The translations under genes were made by a program, and so were the position numbers. Below the pieces are notes generated by a model. That model was not told the DNA's origin. It saw only the letters and a program-made list of their open reading frames with translations, and did no database searches. 64,000 bases of DNA from Arthrobacter horti (GTDB lineage Bacteria; Actinomycetota; Actinomycetes; Actinomycetales; Micrococcaceae): positions 1 through 64,000 of the forward strand of contig NZ_JAVALS010000007.1 in the NCBI RefSeq assembly GCF_030731045.1, written 5' to 3'. This document shows positions 1 to 11,182 of the stretch, one piece after another (the first letter of the stretch is position 1; the number at the start of each line of letters is the position of its first letter).

Positions 1-120
1 AACTCGCCGAGACCGAACGGCTGTTGAACATCCGGCCCCGCAAAACCCTCCACTGGGACACCCCACGTGAAAGACTGACCCAACTGATCGACAGTGTTGC
101 GCTAACCCCTTGAAACCGCC
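1..120 (+). mobile_element. Right end of an IS30-like insertion sequence
   Basis: The transposase tail ends at 113, and the sequence around 94-119 (GTGTTGCGCTAACCCCTTGA and the next few bases) resembles the terminal inverted repeat that often overlaps the 3' end of IS30 transposase genes. The other end and any target duplication are outside the window, so the exact boundary is an inference. Confidence 0.5.
3..113 (+). CDS. IS30-family transposase, C-terminal fragment
   Basis: Only the last 36 codons are inside the window; the reading frame enters from the left edge and stops at 111-113. The peptide contains LNIRPRKTLHWDTP followed by ERLTQLI, the pattern found at the C-terminus of IS30-type DDE transposases (N-x-RPRK-x-LxWxTP). 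Whether the rest of the transposase is intact lies outside the window. The recognition rests on a short segment, so the family call is probable rather than certain. Confidence 0.7.
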   Translation, partial: LAETERLLNIRPRKTLHWDTPRERLTQLIDSVALTP

Positions 121-179
121 CGAAATTTAGCGGCATCAACTGCACTCTCGCGGGAAAGCGCTGGACGCACGGACAGAAC

Positions 180-225
180 GACGACGGCCGCTCACCTTCC
201 GCGGGGAAGGTGAGCGGCCGTCGTC
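180..225 (-). terminator. Strong hairpin downstream of icd
   Basis: A perfect 21-bp stem (180-200 with 205-225) closes a GCGG loop, 10 nt beyond the icd stop codon. No clear U-tract follows on the minus strand, but its position and strength fit a transcription terminator, possibly bidirectional. Confidence 0.75.
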
Positions 226-235
226 GGGGCGGAAG

Positions 236-2482
<2,247 letters not shown>

Positions 2483-2557
2483 TTACCTTCGGGATGCGGA
2501 AGGCTCTCCCAGCGTACTCGCTGGGCCGCCGGAAGAGCCGGGTGGTTCGGGGCCGGG

Positions 2558-2596
2558 CGGACGACGACGGCGGCGCGCGTCGCCGTCGTCCGTCCG
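2558..2596 (-). terminator. Hairpin downstream of purH
   Basis: GACGACGGCG (2563-2572) pairs perfectly with CGCCGTCGTC (2581-2590) and the pairing extends outward with one bulge to about 2558/2596. It sits between the purH stop and the icd start and is the likely purH terminator. Confidence 0.65.
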
Positions 2597-2644
2597 GCTC
2601 GGTGGCGGGTCCGGAAGCCGGGCCCGCCGATCAGTGGAAACCGA

Positions 2645-4315
2645 TCAGTGGAAGAAGTGGCGGGAACCGGTGAAGTACATGGTCACGCCGGCCGCCTTCG
2701 CGGCCTCCACGACTTCCTCATCACGCACGGAGCCGCCCGGCTGGACGACGGCGCGCACGCCGGCGTCGAGCAGGATCTGCAGGCCGTCAGCGAACGGGAA
2801 GAAGGCGTCGGAAGCGGCGACGGAACCGCGTGCGCGCTCCGGGGCACCGGAGGCGTCGACGTTGGAGGCGCCGCCTGCGGCGTCGACGTCAGACTCGACG
2901 GACACGCCCAGGGTGTTGGCGCGCTCCACGGCCAGGCGGCAGGAGTCCACGCGGTTGACCTGGCCCATGCCGATGCCCACGGTGCCGCCGTCCTTGGCCA
3001 GCAGGATGGCGTTGGACTTGGCGGAGCGGATGGCACGCCACGCGAAAGCGAGCTCGGCGAGGGTCTGCTCGTCCGCGGCGTCACCGGTGGCGAGCGTCCA
3101 GTTCTCCGGGGCGTCGCCGTCGGCGTCGATGCGGTCGGACATCTGCACGAGCATGCCGCCGGAGACCTGGCGCAGCTCGGCCGGGTAGCGGCCGTAGCCC
3201 TCCGGCAGGGCCAGCAGGCGGATGTTCTTCTTCTTGGACAGGATCTCCACGGCCTCCGGCTCGAAGTCCGGGGCGATGACCACCTCGGTGAAGATCCCGG
3301 CCACGGACTCGGCCATGCCCTTGGTGACGGTGCGGTTGGCCGCGATCACGCCGCCGAACGCGGAGACGGGGTCGCAGGCGTGCGCCTTGCGGTGCGCGTC
3401 CGCGATGGGGTCCTCGACGCCGGGGGTGGCCACCGCGACGCCGCACGGGTTGGCGTGCTTGACGACCGCGACGGCCGGCTCGGCGAAGTCGAACGCGGCG
3501 CGCAGGGCGGCATCGGCGTCCACGAAGTTGTTGTAGCTCATGGCCTTGCCGTGCAGCTGATCGGCCTGGGCGATGCCGGCCGGGGCGGCCTTGTCCACGT
3601 AGAGTGCGGCCTGCTGGTGCGGGTTCTCGCCGTAGCGGAGGACCTCGGAGCGCTCCAGGGAGACGCCGGCGTAGGCGGGCCAGTCGATGACGCCGTCGCC
3701 GTCCTCGTCCAGGAACTGGGTGGCGGTCCAGCTGGCCACGGCGTTGTCGTAGCTGGCGGTGTGGGCGAAGGCCCGGGCGGCCAGGACGCGGCGCTGCTTG
3801 AGGCTGAAACCGCCCTCGGTGGCCGCGGCGATCACCTGCGGGTAGTAGTCGGGGTCCGTGACGATGGCGACGGCGGCGTGGTTCTTCGCGGCGGAGCGCA
3901 CCATGGCGGGGCCTCCGATGTCGATCTGCTCCACCACGTCGTCCAGCGCGGCGCCGGACTTCACGGTCTCCACGAACGGGTAGAGGTTCACGACCACCAG
4001 GTCGAAGGTGTCGATGCCCATGTCGGCCAGGGTCTGCATGTGGGCCGGCACGCGGCGGTCGGCGAGGATGCCGCCGTGGATGAACGGGTGCAGCGTCTTG
4101 ACGCGGCCGTCCAGCATCTCCGGGGAGCCGGTGACCTGCTCCACCTCGGTGACGGGGATGCCCAGGGCGGCGATCTTCTTGGCAGTGGAACCGGTGGACA
4201 CCAGGGCCACGCCGGCGGCGTGCAGGCCACGGGCCAGCTCCTCCAGGCCGGTCTTGTCGTAGACGGAGATCAGGGCTCGGCGGATGGGGACGCGGTCAAG
4301 CTGCGGGACGCTCAA
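2645..4315 (-). CDS. purH: Bifunctional AICAR formyltransferase / IMP cyclohydrolase
   Basis: Catalyses the last two steps of de novo purine synthesis: formylation of AICAR by 10-formyl-THF and ring closure to IMP. The N-terminal cyclohydrolase domain begins [17 protein letters not shown] and contains [11 protein letters not shown] and DGRVKTLHP; the C-terminal transformylase carries KHANPCG and [12 protein letters not shown] chose the TTG at 4315 because GGAG lies 7 nt upstream and the protein then begins [14 protein letters not shown]; the reading frame stays open to a GTG at 4348 without a good ribosome-binding site. In mycobacteria purN directly precedes purH; here about 12 kb of other genes separates them. 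A 13-base direct repeat (2627-2639 and 2641-2653) covers the 3' end. Confidence 0.96.
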   Translation of the reverse strand: MSVPQLDRVPIRRALISVYDKTGLEELARGLHAAGVALVSTGSTAKKIAALGIPVTEVEQVTGSPEMLDGRVKTLHPFIHGGILADRRVPAHMQTLADMGIDTFDLVVVNLYPFVETVKSGAALDDVVEQIDIGGPAMVRSAAKNHAAVAIVTDPDYYPQVIAAATEGGFSLKQRRVLAARAFAHTASYDNAVASWTATQFLDEDGDGVIDWPAYAGVSLERSEVLRYGENPHQQAALYVDKAAPAGIAQADQLHGKAMSYNNFVDADAALRAAFDFAEPAVAVVKHANPCGVAVATPGVEDPIADAHRKAHACDPVSAFGGVIAANRTVTKGMAESVAGIFTEVVIAPDFEPEAVEILSKKKNIRLLALPEGYGRYPAELRQVSGGMLVQMSDRIDADGDAPENWTLATGDAADEQTLAELAFAWRAIRSAKSNAILLAKDGGTVGIGMGQVNRVDSCRLAVERANTLGVSVESDVDAAGGASNVDASGAPERARGSVAASDAFFPFADGLQILLDAGVRAVVQPGGSVRDEEVVEAAKAAGVTMYFTGSRHFFH

Positions 4316-4425
4316 AAGGGCACTCCAAGATGGCACGGATTTCGGCACGCGCGGCCGGGCCGGCCGCGTGAGGCGACATCGAGTGGGCGGGATGCTCCCA
4401 TTTTACCGTGATTGCCACGCACTGT

Positions 4426-5535
4426 TCACTCGGCAGCCCAGGGTGATGGCGGCGGATGCCACCGTGCCACCAGCGCCCCGTTGGCTTCGCGGAGTGGGAC
4501 GAGCAGATCGTGTGGAGGCTGCATATGCGGAAGGAGTGTCTGTGGCGTCAGAGTGTAGATGGCCTTTCCCTCACCGAGGTCCTCGACATCCCATCGCTCC
4601 GCCGGCTGCAGCGGTGGATGTCCCGGCCCCAGCAGCTGGATCGGGAAGATGTCCAGGGCGGTGGTCTTCAGGATTTCGTGGTCCGCTTGCAGATTGATCG
4701 GAGACAGTAGGAAGTCGCTGGAGTAGGCTCCGGCGACGCTGGCCACCTGGCCGGAACCGATTCCGCTCCGACTGACGAAAGCAGTATCGATGAGATCACT
4801 CCACCGTCGCATGCGGTCAAGCAAGACTGCGATATTGGGCTTCTCACCAGGGTTCTGCAACTGTAAGAGTTGCACCCATCCTTCGTCGGTAAATGCCATC
4901 TCATATCGGTAATCGTCCGCGTCGAACTCGATGCGACAACCGCCGCCATCTGCGCAGCAGCGAGAGATGATGCCTGGGAGGTGACTGGCAAGGCACTCGC
5001 TCATCGCCAAAGCAGGTCCCGCATAGACGTCCCCGACCGATATGCTGAAAATCCAATCTGTCACCCGTTGCGTCAGCTCGACAAACTCGGTGCTCTCCCG
5101 GTTCCAGTGCTGAGGCGCAGTGGCCCACGGAGCCGCGACGCCTTGAATCGTGAAGTCCAACGCTGCGTTCACGCAACAGAAAGCAAGATTGGCTGCTTGA
5201 CGTTGACGTCGGTTCCGAAATAGATGGGCTTCCGAGTGGGCTGTGACCGTCCCGGAAAGACCGATCCATTCCAACGCGGCTGCGATGCTCCTCGCCACCT
5301 CAAGCAGTTCCTTCGGTCGGACATGTCGCAGATCGAAGAAGGAGATTCCAAAACCCGTCTCCACACCGTGTATCGGCTGATCTGGCAGGAATTCAAAGCG
5401 AATGTGACTGACGGCCATATCGATCCGGTCGACTATCGCCGGCGCTCCGTCGTCAGGCACGAACCGGAGGCCCGGAGTCGCATCGACGCGACGATAGACT
5501 CTCCGGATCTGGCCTTCGTCAACGATGACGGTCAT
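4426..5535 (-). CDS. Hypothetical protein, 369 aa, partner of the VWD protein
   Basis: I do not recognise the family. The protein starts MTVIVDEGQIRRVYRRVDATPG, has no signal peptide or obvious membrane segment and looks cytoplasmic. It has alternating strand/helix stretches, a Cys-rich patch (ISRCCADGGGCRIEF) and a tail rich in Pro and His. The gene begins 9 nt after the stop codon of the large secreted protein at 5545-9018, so the two are almost certainly cotranscribed. Base composition is lower in GC than the flanking housekeeping genes. Position alone makes an immunity or accessory role for the secreted protein plausible; nothing in the sequence proves it. Confidence 0.7.
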   Translation of the reverse strand: MTVIVDEGQIRRVYRRVDATPGLRFVPDDGAPAIVDRIDMAVSHIRFEFLPDQPIHGVETGFGISFFDLRHVRPKELLEVARSIAAALEWIGLSGTVTAHSEAHLFRNRRQRQAANLAFCCVNAALDFTIQGVAAPWATAPQHWNRESTEFVELTQRVTDWIFSISVGDVYAGPALAMSECLASHLPGIISRCCADGGGCRIEFDADDYRYEMAFTDEGWVQLLQLQNPGEKPNIAVLLDRMRRWSDLIDTAFVSRSGIGSGQVASVAGAYSSDFLLSPINLQADHEILKTTALDIFPIQLLGPGHPPLQPAERWDVEDLGEGKAIYTLTPQTLLPHMQPPHDLLVPLREANGALVARWHPPPSPWAAE

Positions 5536-5544
5536 GTCGCTTAC

Positions 5545-8500
5545 CTATCCAAGCTTTCCAGCAAAGCTGTAGGTCCCATACGAGTTGTAAGCCAGATCCG
5601 ACGTGAACTCCAGCCGGTAATCACCCTCAGCCAACGCCACCGTCTTGTTCCCATTCCGGCACGCATCACCAGCAACCTTGACACCCGTAGCCACATTGAC
5701 CACCTGCCAAAGCAACCCATTAGAGGTGTAAGCCGGCACGTTGCTCAAACACGACCTGAAGTCCAAGAACAACGACTTGCCCCCAGCCGGAACCGTCAAC
5801 GTATACGTATCCTTCGAGGCCTTCGTCTCCAGCTTCCCAGCACCAACACCAGGAACCCCGTCACTGACCACCACGCCATCCACCGGCAACGCAAACACCT
5901 GCGCATCCGGCACGAACACCGCCGTCAGACGATAGGAGCCCCACGAACTCAAATTTCGATCAGAGGTGAGATCCAGGGTGTAGTTTCCTCCCTCGAGTTG
6001 AGGGCTAATACTTTGACCCGAACTACACAAGCCTGAGGCCATCAAATGCCTATCGGACGTTCGATAAATTGACCAAAGTGGTCCTGCGGTCCAGCTGTAC
6101 TGAAAGTTGGATGTGCACGAACCCCACTCTAGAAACAGCCGCTTCCCTTCAGAAGGAACCTCGAATTTGTATACGTCCGAGGCCACCACAGACTCGAGAT
6201 TTCCAGCACCACGCCCAGGAACGCCATCCGAAATCTGCGCGCCATTCAACGGCAACGAGAAGACATCCGGCAGGGACACTGCCTGAGCATAGAAAGCATA
6301 CGGCTGACGATAAGACCCAGTCTGATCTTGCTCAACTTCCCAGCGATAGGCGCCCTGTTTCAATACAGGCAACCTCGCAGAACCGTCACGGCACTTTCCC
6401 GATGCAATCAGCGACCTATCAGGCGAAACTTTCTGAAGGCGCCAAACTCCAGCGCTTGGACACTGACTCCAACTCAGAATGACAGCCAATCCCTCCTCCG
6501 GCGCGGTGAAGGCGTACGAGTCCAGCGAAGCCGGCGTCTCTAGAAACCCCGCCCCTGATACGGGAACTTCACGGGCAACCTTCCCATCTGCTGGCAACTG
6601 AAATTGCTGAGGCTGCTCGAGTGTCGCGACGAGCCGAAGATTATCAATCGCTAGTCCGCTGTTGTAAGTTCCAACTACTCCCGTCGCCTCGATAGATGCC
6701 TTTATGGCGACTGACGTGTGTGGAAAGGTGGTCGATACCCTGTACTTCGCATAACTTTCACCGGTCGAAAGATGGCCGGTCTCCACGGGACCGGAACTCC
6801 ATCCATCCGGAAGGATCCTCGACCACACAGATCTCCCATCCACAGTAAGAGCAAGATGAGTATCCCGGCCATTCCAGTCCCCGAGCAAGATCAAATCGAA
6901 CTCAGCCTTCAGCTCGTAGTGCCGCGGTACGTCCGAAACGGTGAACGAGTACGGTCTTTCTCCCGACAGCGGACCCGCAGCCGACCCGAGTGCTGGATCA
7001 CGAATCACCTTGAAAGGATCAAGGTTTGACGCCACGGACCCTTCGAAATCTTCCAACAAGGTCCCGTCTAGCGAGAAATGCTTCTCTCCTACGGAGCTAA
7101 GATTGCTGTCCTGAATCTGAGCAGCCAGAGCGGCATATGTAGGGGCGTCACCTGTCAACAAAATGTCCAATATGCATCCCTGCAGGGCTGGCCCCTCTGG
7201 AACTCCACTTGCCGCGCAGCTGGTCTGGGCAGAGGAAATATTTTGCGCCGGAAAATCACTTATCTTAAGGATGTCATGCGGAAAGGAACGATCCGTGAAC
7301 GTCGCCGAAGACTGGCCGGGGCCATAGGAGAACAAAGATTCAGAATTGTTCAGACGCCATGAATCACCAAAATCATTGTGAAGTACTTGCGCAGACGGAC
7401 TCACACCAAGGTCACGCCCGTCTCGGGTCACGAAGTCGTTCCCCTTAAGTCCGTCATTATTTCCCAATAGACCACGCGTCGGCAGCCCTTCGGGAAGGTG
7501 AATTTGAACCGTCCAACCGTCGAAGCCGACCATAGGCTTGTCATCCATGCCGGGCCAGATCGCGGTAAACGAATTACCGTCCCGTATAATTGCCGAACCT
7601 TGGCCAAGATAAAGATAGCTATTCTCCGGAAAATTGGAGAAGTCAGCGCCATCGACTTTCAGGAAGTATCGGCCCATCTCGACCTTATGATCGTTCAGCC
7701 GCATAGCGATGGAATTCAAGAACGAAGCAGTGCCAGAAGGCGTTGCTTGGAAGCGAGCCTGGATGCGGAAGTCATACGGGACTTCCGGCTCCGATGACTC
7801 CGTCAGAACAAACTCACCGACCGACATGATATCAAAGGCGGTGCCGTCCAGACTCACGAGATGCGGTTCTCCAAATACGACGCTCTTCGAATGAGCCTTT
7901 ATGGCTCTGGAAATGTTCGACATCGAGCCAAAATACTCACCCGTATTGAGCTCTAGAAGCCCAGCTCTCACGCAAACGCTCTTAACGCAAACCGTTCGCG
8001 GCTTGATGGATCGAAAGAAGTCCCCCCATGATTTGAATGCTTCTGTAACGCCGCCAGCTATCTTATCCCAGATATTCTCGCCGGAATGGCTCGGCTCGCC
8101 GTCCTTTGGAGTTGCATAGAACTTCGGCGAATCATCGGTACTTTCGTCCTCATATGGACCAATCTCTTCGGACTTCAGCGGGACTCGCTCGACCTTGTCG
8201 CTCACACACCGATCGCGACTGACAGGCGTAACGACAAGCGCTCCGTCCTGTTGGCCTTGACTGTCTGCCGCATATTCTTCATAAAGCGGCTTCTTTGCCA
8301 CACCTTGCCCACAGTCATCGACATGAATCTTGAAGCTGTCACGATAATTGTAGGCATAAGGACTTCGCCTCGCATTGAACATGTTATTCTTCTGTGACCT
8401 ATTTATGTCTCCAATATATCGATCCGCCGACTGCAAGGCCGCTGCGACACCTCCGTTCATCACAGTCTTGACTTCGAGCACATTAAGGGGGGCGTCAGAT

Positions 8501-9018
8501 CGACTGTCGTCATATTCAACTACGTCAGCTCGCCCGCCCGTGCCAGAAGATCCAACACCCATTTCCCATTGAATCCCGGGGCTTACGCCGATTGGCGCTT
8601 TTGTACCTAGAGGCGAGTTGATGTTTTGGTGAACGACGTACCGAGCTTGGGCGATTGCCTCAACTCCTCTTCCCGACATCCCGCAGGCTCCTTTTTCATA
8701 AGTCGCACTGCTGTGCAGCATATATGCCCCAGGAGCTAGTAAGCATTCGGACTTGACGTAATTCTGTCTAGTTTTTCTAGCCGTTCCGCCGATACATTCG
8801 ATCGAGTCCGTCGCAATAGCCTCTTTGGAGTTCGGCTCACAGAAGTCTCCAATCGTCAACCCAGAAATCTGAGTTGTCGTGTCGATCTGCGAAGCCGAAG
8901 CAGCTGCCGGCATCAGCGACATTGTCATTCCGGCCACTATTGCGCAAATGATGATCGTCGCACATTGTGCGCGCTTGAGCTTCAGCACCTCGGAAGCGCG
9001 AATGGACAAATTATTCAT
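5545..9018 (-). CDS. Large secreted protein: PD-(D/E)XK-like domain, VWD domain, three C-terminal repeats
   Basis: A 1157-residue protein with a signal peptide (hydrophobic core about 20-36, likely cut after ASA near 43). Residues about 52-245 form a Cys-containing domain with E120, D165 in GGRADVVEY, E182-V-K184 in NVLEVK and Q196, spaced like a PD-(D/E)XK nuclease core. Residues about 380-560 are a von Willebrand factor type D domain (FGEPHLVSLDGTAFD, GEFVL, GLLGNNDG, NDFVTRDG). Residues about 690-800 resemble a beta-sandwich (DGRSVW, LAIDNLRL). The end has three repeats of about 115 residues (804-915, 918-1037, 1040-1157) with the theme SDGVPGxGAGxLE, SxDxYxF and a Cys. It is visibly lower in GC than its neighbours, suggesting transfer. 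Start: ATG preceded by a GGGGGGATGAAG ribosome-binding region. Confidence 0.85.
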   Translation of the reverse strand: MNNLSIRASEVLKLKRAQCATIIICAIVAGMTMSLMPAAASASQIDTTTQISGLTIGDFCEPNSKEAIATDSIECIGGTARKTRQNYVKSECLLAPGAYMLHSSATYEKGACGMSGRGVEAIAQARYVVHQNINSPLGTKAPIGVSPGIQWEMGVGSSGTGGRADVVEYDDSRSDAPLNVLEVKTVMNGGVAAALQSADRYIGDINRSQKNNMFNARRSPYAYNYRDSFKIHVDDCGQGVAKKPLYEEYAADSQGQQDGALVVTPVSRDRCVSDKVERVPLKSEEIGPYEDESTDDSPKFYATPKDGEPSHSGENIWDKIAGGVTEAFKSWGDFFRSIKPRTVCVKSVCVRAGLLELNTGEYFGSMSNISRAIKAHSKSVVFGEPHLVSLDGTAFDIMSVGEFVLTESSEPEVPYDFRIQARFQATPSGTASFLNSIAMRLNDHKVEMGRYFLKVDGADFSNFPENSYLYLGQGSAIIRDGNSFTAIWPGMDDKPMVGFDGWTVQIHLPEGLPTRGLLGNNDGLKGNDFVTRDGRDLGVSPSAQVLHNDFGDSWRLNNSESLFSYGPGQSSATFTDRSFPHDILKISDFPAQNISSAQTSCAASGVPEGPALQGCILDILLTGDAPTYAALAAQIQDSNLSSVGEKHFSLDGTLLEDFEGSVASNLDPFKVIRDPALGSAAGPLSGERPYSFTVSDVPRHYELKAEFDLILLGDWNGRDTHLALTVDGRSVWSRILPDGWSSGPVETGHLSTGESYAKYRVSTTFPHTSVAIKASIEATGVVGTYNSGLAIDNLRLVATLEQPQQFQLPADGKVAREVPVSGAGFLETPASLDSYAFTAPEEGLAVILSWSQCPSAGVWRLQKVSPDRSLIASGKCRDGSARLPVLKQGAYRWEVEQDQTGSYRQPYAFYAQAVSLPDVFSLPLNGAQISDGVPGRGAGNLESVVASDVYKFEVPSEGKRLFLEWGSCTSNFQYSWTAGPLWSIYRTSDRHLMASGLCSSGQSISPQLEGGNYTLDLTSDRNLSSWGSYRLTAVFVPDAQVFALPVDGVVVSDGVPGVGAGKLETKASKDTYTLTVPAGGKSLFLDFRSCLSNVPAYTSNGLLWQVVNVATGVKVAGDACRNGNKTVALAEGDYRLEFTSDLAYNSYGTYSFAGKLG

Positions 9019-9164
9019 TCTTCATCCCCCCGATGAAGTAATTCCCCCGATCGAGTCGCTGCAGTGCGACCCGCCTATCGTGATGATGACACTTGTTCGA
9101 GAGTTCGTCCATAGTATTCTGAAGAATTCCTGTGCATGACAGTCCGCTCCTGGGCTGTCGCAGC

Positions 9165-9170
9165 TAGGCT
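9165..9170 (+). promoter_or_regulatory. -10 element for a leaderless sugar-kinase transcript
   Basis: TAGGCT ends 7 nt before the ATG at 9178. This spacing would start transcription at or next to the start codon, as is common in actinobacteria, and no ribosome-binding site precedes that ATG. No convincing -35 is seen. Confidence 0.5.
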
Positions 9171-9177
9171 TGGACTC

Positions 9178-10242
9178 ATGACAGCTTCGCCAGATCCCGG
9201 ACCGGACACGGGGGCCGAGCGTCTCGCCGGCCATCTGCTCTCCGACGGCCCTGCCCTCGCCGCACGGTCCATGCAACCGGACGGCGCCGTGCTGGCTGCG
9301 GACATCGGCAAGAGCCGCTGCCGCCTCGAGTTGAGATCTTCCACAAAGCCGGGAGCGGCGGTCCTCGCGTCCATCCTGCTGGATGGCTTCCCCGGCCTGG
9401 CCACCGCCAACGGCGTGGAGTCCGCTTTCCACATGATCACGGACGGCTCCCAGCACCTGCGGACATCGGGTGAAGACGGCACCCCGCTCCCTCGGCCCAC
9501 CGGGGTCGGCGCCGCGATCGCCGGGGTCGCCTCGGATGAGGAGGGCTCCCGTCGTCTGGCCCATCTGCTGGCCGGCCATTTCTCCGTCCCGGCCGCCGTC
9601 ATCTCGGACGCCACGGCGGCACACCTGGGCGCCTTCGGTTCCTCCCCCGGTTCGGCCGTCATCATCGGCACCGGAGCCGTGGTGTTCCGCTTCGACGACA
9701 ACGGCACACTGCACCGTGCGGACGGCTGGGGCCCGCTCCTGGGCGACCGCGGCAGTGGCCGCTGGATCGGCCAGGAAGGCCTCTCCGCCGTGCTCCAGGC
9801 CTTGGATGGCGGGCCGGCCACGGAACTCTCGGACCCGGGAGGGCTGCCCGTCCCGGTCCTGGACCTGCCGGGCTGGCTGGGTGCGGCCCCCAACCCGTAC
9901 CGTGCCATGGGCTCCTTCACGCCTCGGGTCCTGGAGGCCGCCGCGGCCGGGGACGCGGTCGCCCTGGACATCGTGGACCGGGCCTGTGCCCACGTCACGC
10001 TCTCGGTGTCCCGGGCGCTGGCATCGGGCCCGGCCACCCATGCCGGTGACCCCTCGCGACGCGTGGCGCTGCTGGGAGGCGTCAGCGAGTCCCCGGTGTT
10101 CCGTGCACACCTGACCGCTGCCCTCGAGGCTGCGGGCGCCGCCGTCGTCCCCGCCCTCGGTTCGGGCCTGGACGGTGCCGCCATCGCCACCCAGCCGGAT
10201 CTCCTCCAGGAAAGGTACATCTACCGTGACCAGCCAGCCTGA
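9178..10242 (+). CDS. N-acetylglucosamine/N-acetylmuramic acid kinase-like protein (BadF/BadG family)
   Basis: Predicted ATP-dependent amino-sugar kinase of the ASKHA fold. Seen: phosphate-1 motif ADIGKSRCRLEL, a second loop GTGAVVFRF followed by GWGPLLGDRGSGRWIG (the signature of GlcNAc kinases of this family), and the adenosine motif ALLGGVSESPVF. The start at 9178 is chosen because of the -10 element immediately upstream; an earlier in-frame ATG at 9136 lacks a ribosome-binding site. It overlaps the murQ start by 17 nt, so the two are translationally coupled. With MurQ it would phosphorylate MurNAc or GlcNAc released during peptidoglycan turnover and feed it into central metabolism. Confidence 0.85.
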   Translation: MTASPDPGPDTGAERLAGHLLSDGPALAARSMQPDGAVLAADIGKSRCRLELRSSTKPGAAVLASILLDGFPGLATANGVESAFHMITDGSQHLRTSGEDGTPLPRPTGVGAAIAGVASDEEGSRRLAHLLAGHFSVPAAVISDATAAHLGAFGSSPGSAVIIGTGAVVFRFDDNGTLHRADGWGPLLGDRGSGRWIGQEGLSAVLQALDGGPATELSDPGGLPVPVLDLPGWLGAAPNPYRAMGSFTPRVLEAAAAGDAVALDIVDRACAHVTLSVSRALASGPATHAGDPSRRVALLGGVSESPVFRAHLTAALEAAGAAVVPALGSGLDGAAIATQPDLLQERYIYRDQPA

Positions 10243-11176
10243 CCCCACCGATACCCTCGCCGAGCTCCGCCGGCAGCTCGCCGGCCTGTCCACGGAGGCC
10301 GCCAACCCCGAGCTGAGCGGCATCGACTCCATGAGCACCGCCGAGCTGGTCCGCGCCATGAACGGCCAGGACGTTCTGGTGGCGCCCGCAGTGGGACGCT
10401 GCCTGGACGCCGTGGCGGCCGCCGTCGACGGCGTGTACGCCAAGCTCGCCGCGGGAGGCCGCCTGATCTACACCGGCGCAGGCACCGCCGGCCGGGTGGG
10501 CGTACTGGACGCCAGCGAGTGCCCGCCCACCTACGGCACCGACCCGGACCTGGTGGTCGGGGTGATCGCCGGCGGTGCACGCGCCATCCGCGAGGCCGTG
10601 GAGAACGCCGAGGACGACGCCGTGGCGGGAGCCGCGGACCTGGCCGCGCTGAACATCGGGCCCGGGGACGCCGTGGTGGGCATCTCCGCCTCCGGGCGCA
10701 CCCCGTATGTGGTGGGTGCCCTGGAGTCGGCCCGTGCGGCGGGTGCCTTCACGGTGGCGCTGGCCTGCAACACCGGCTCCGCGATCGGTGCGGCCGCGGA
10801 GGTGGCCATCGAGGTGGAGGTGGGTCCCGAGTTCGTGGCCGGCTCCACCCGGCTCAAGTCCGGCACCGCCCAGAAGCTGGTGATCAACATGATCAGCACG
10901 CTCAGCATGGTCAAGCTCGGCAAGACCTACGGGAACATGATGGTGGATCTGCAGGCCACCAACGCCAAACTCCGCGCCCGCTCCCAGCGCACCGTCCAGC
11001 AAGCCACGGGCGTCGGGGCCCCGGAGGCCGCCCAGGCCCTGGACGCGGCGGACGGCTCGGTGAAACTCGCCATCCTGATGATCCTCACGGGGCTGGACGC
11101 CGCCGCCGGCCGGGCCGCCCTGGACGCGTCCGGCGGGTATCTCCGCCAGGCGGTGCAGCAGGTCTCGGGGTCCTGA
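10226..11176 (+). CDS. murQ: N-acetylmuramic acid 6-phosphate etherase
   Basis: Cleaves the lactyl ether of MurNAc-6-phosphate to give GlcNAc-6-phosphate and D-lactate in cell-wall recycling. The SIS-type fold is clear: GAGTAGRVGVLDASECPPTYG holds the catalytic Glu, GISASGRTPYVVGAL binds phosphate, and the family signature STRLKSGTAQKLVINMISTLSM is followed by GKTYGNMMVDL. The GTG at 10226 has AGGAAAGG about 10 nt upstream and gives 316 residues, close to the usual 300; the frame is open further upstream inside the kinase gene but without support. No MurP-type PTS transporter or MurR regulator is seen nearby. Confidence 0.95.
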   Translation: MTSQPDPTDTLAELRRQLAGLSTEAANPELSGIDSMSTAELVRAMNGQDVLVAPAVGRCLDAVAAAVDGVYAKLAAGGRLIYTGAGTAGRVGVLDASECPPTYGTDPDLVVGVIAGGARAIREAVENAEDDAVAGAADLAALNIGPGDAVVGISASGRTPYVVGALESARAAGAFTVALACNTGSAIGAAAEVAIEVEVGPEFVAGSTRLKSGTAQKLVINMISTLSMVKLGKTYGNMMVDLQATNAKLRARSQRTVQQATGVGAPEAAQALDAADGSVKLAILMILTGLDAAAGRAALDASGGYLRQAVQQVSGS

Positions 11177-11182
11177 GCGCCC

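Noticed and set aside
9022-10443. 473-codon minus-strand frame opposite the sugar kinase
   Set aside because: Antisense to motifs of the kinase; no domain of its own.
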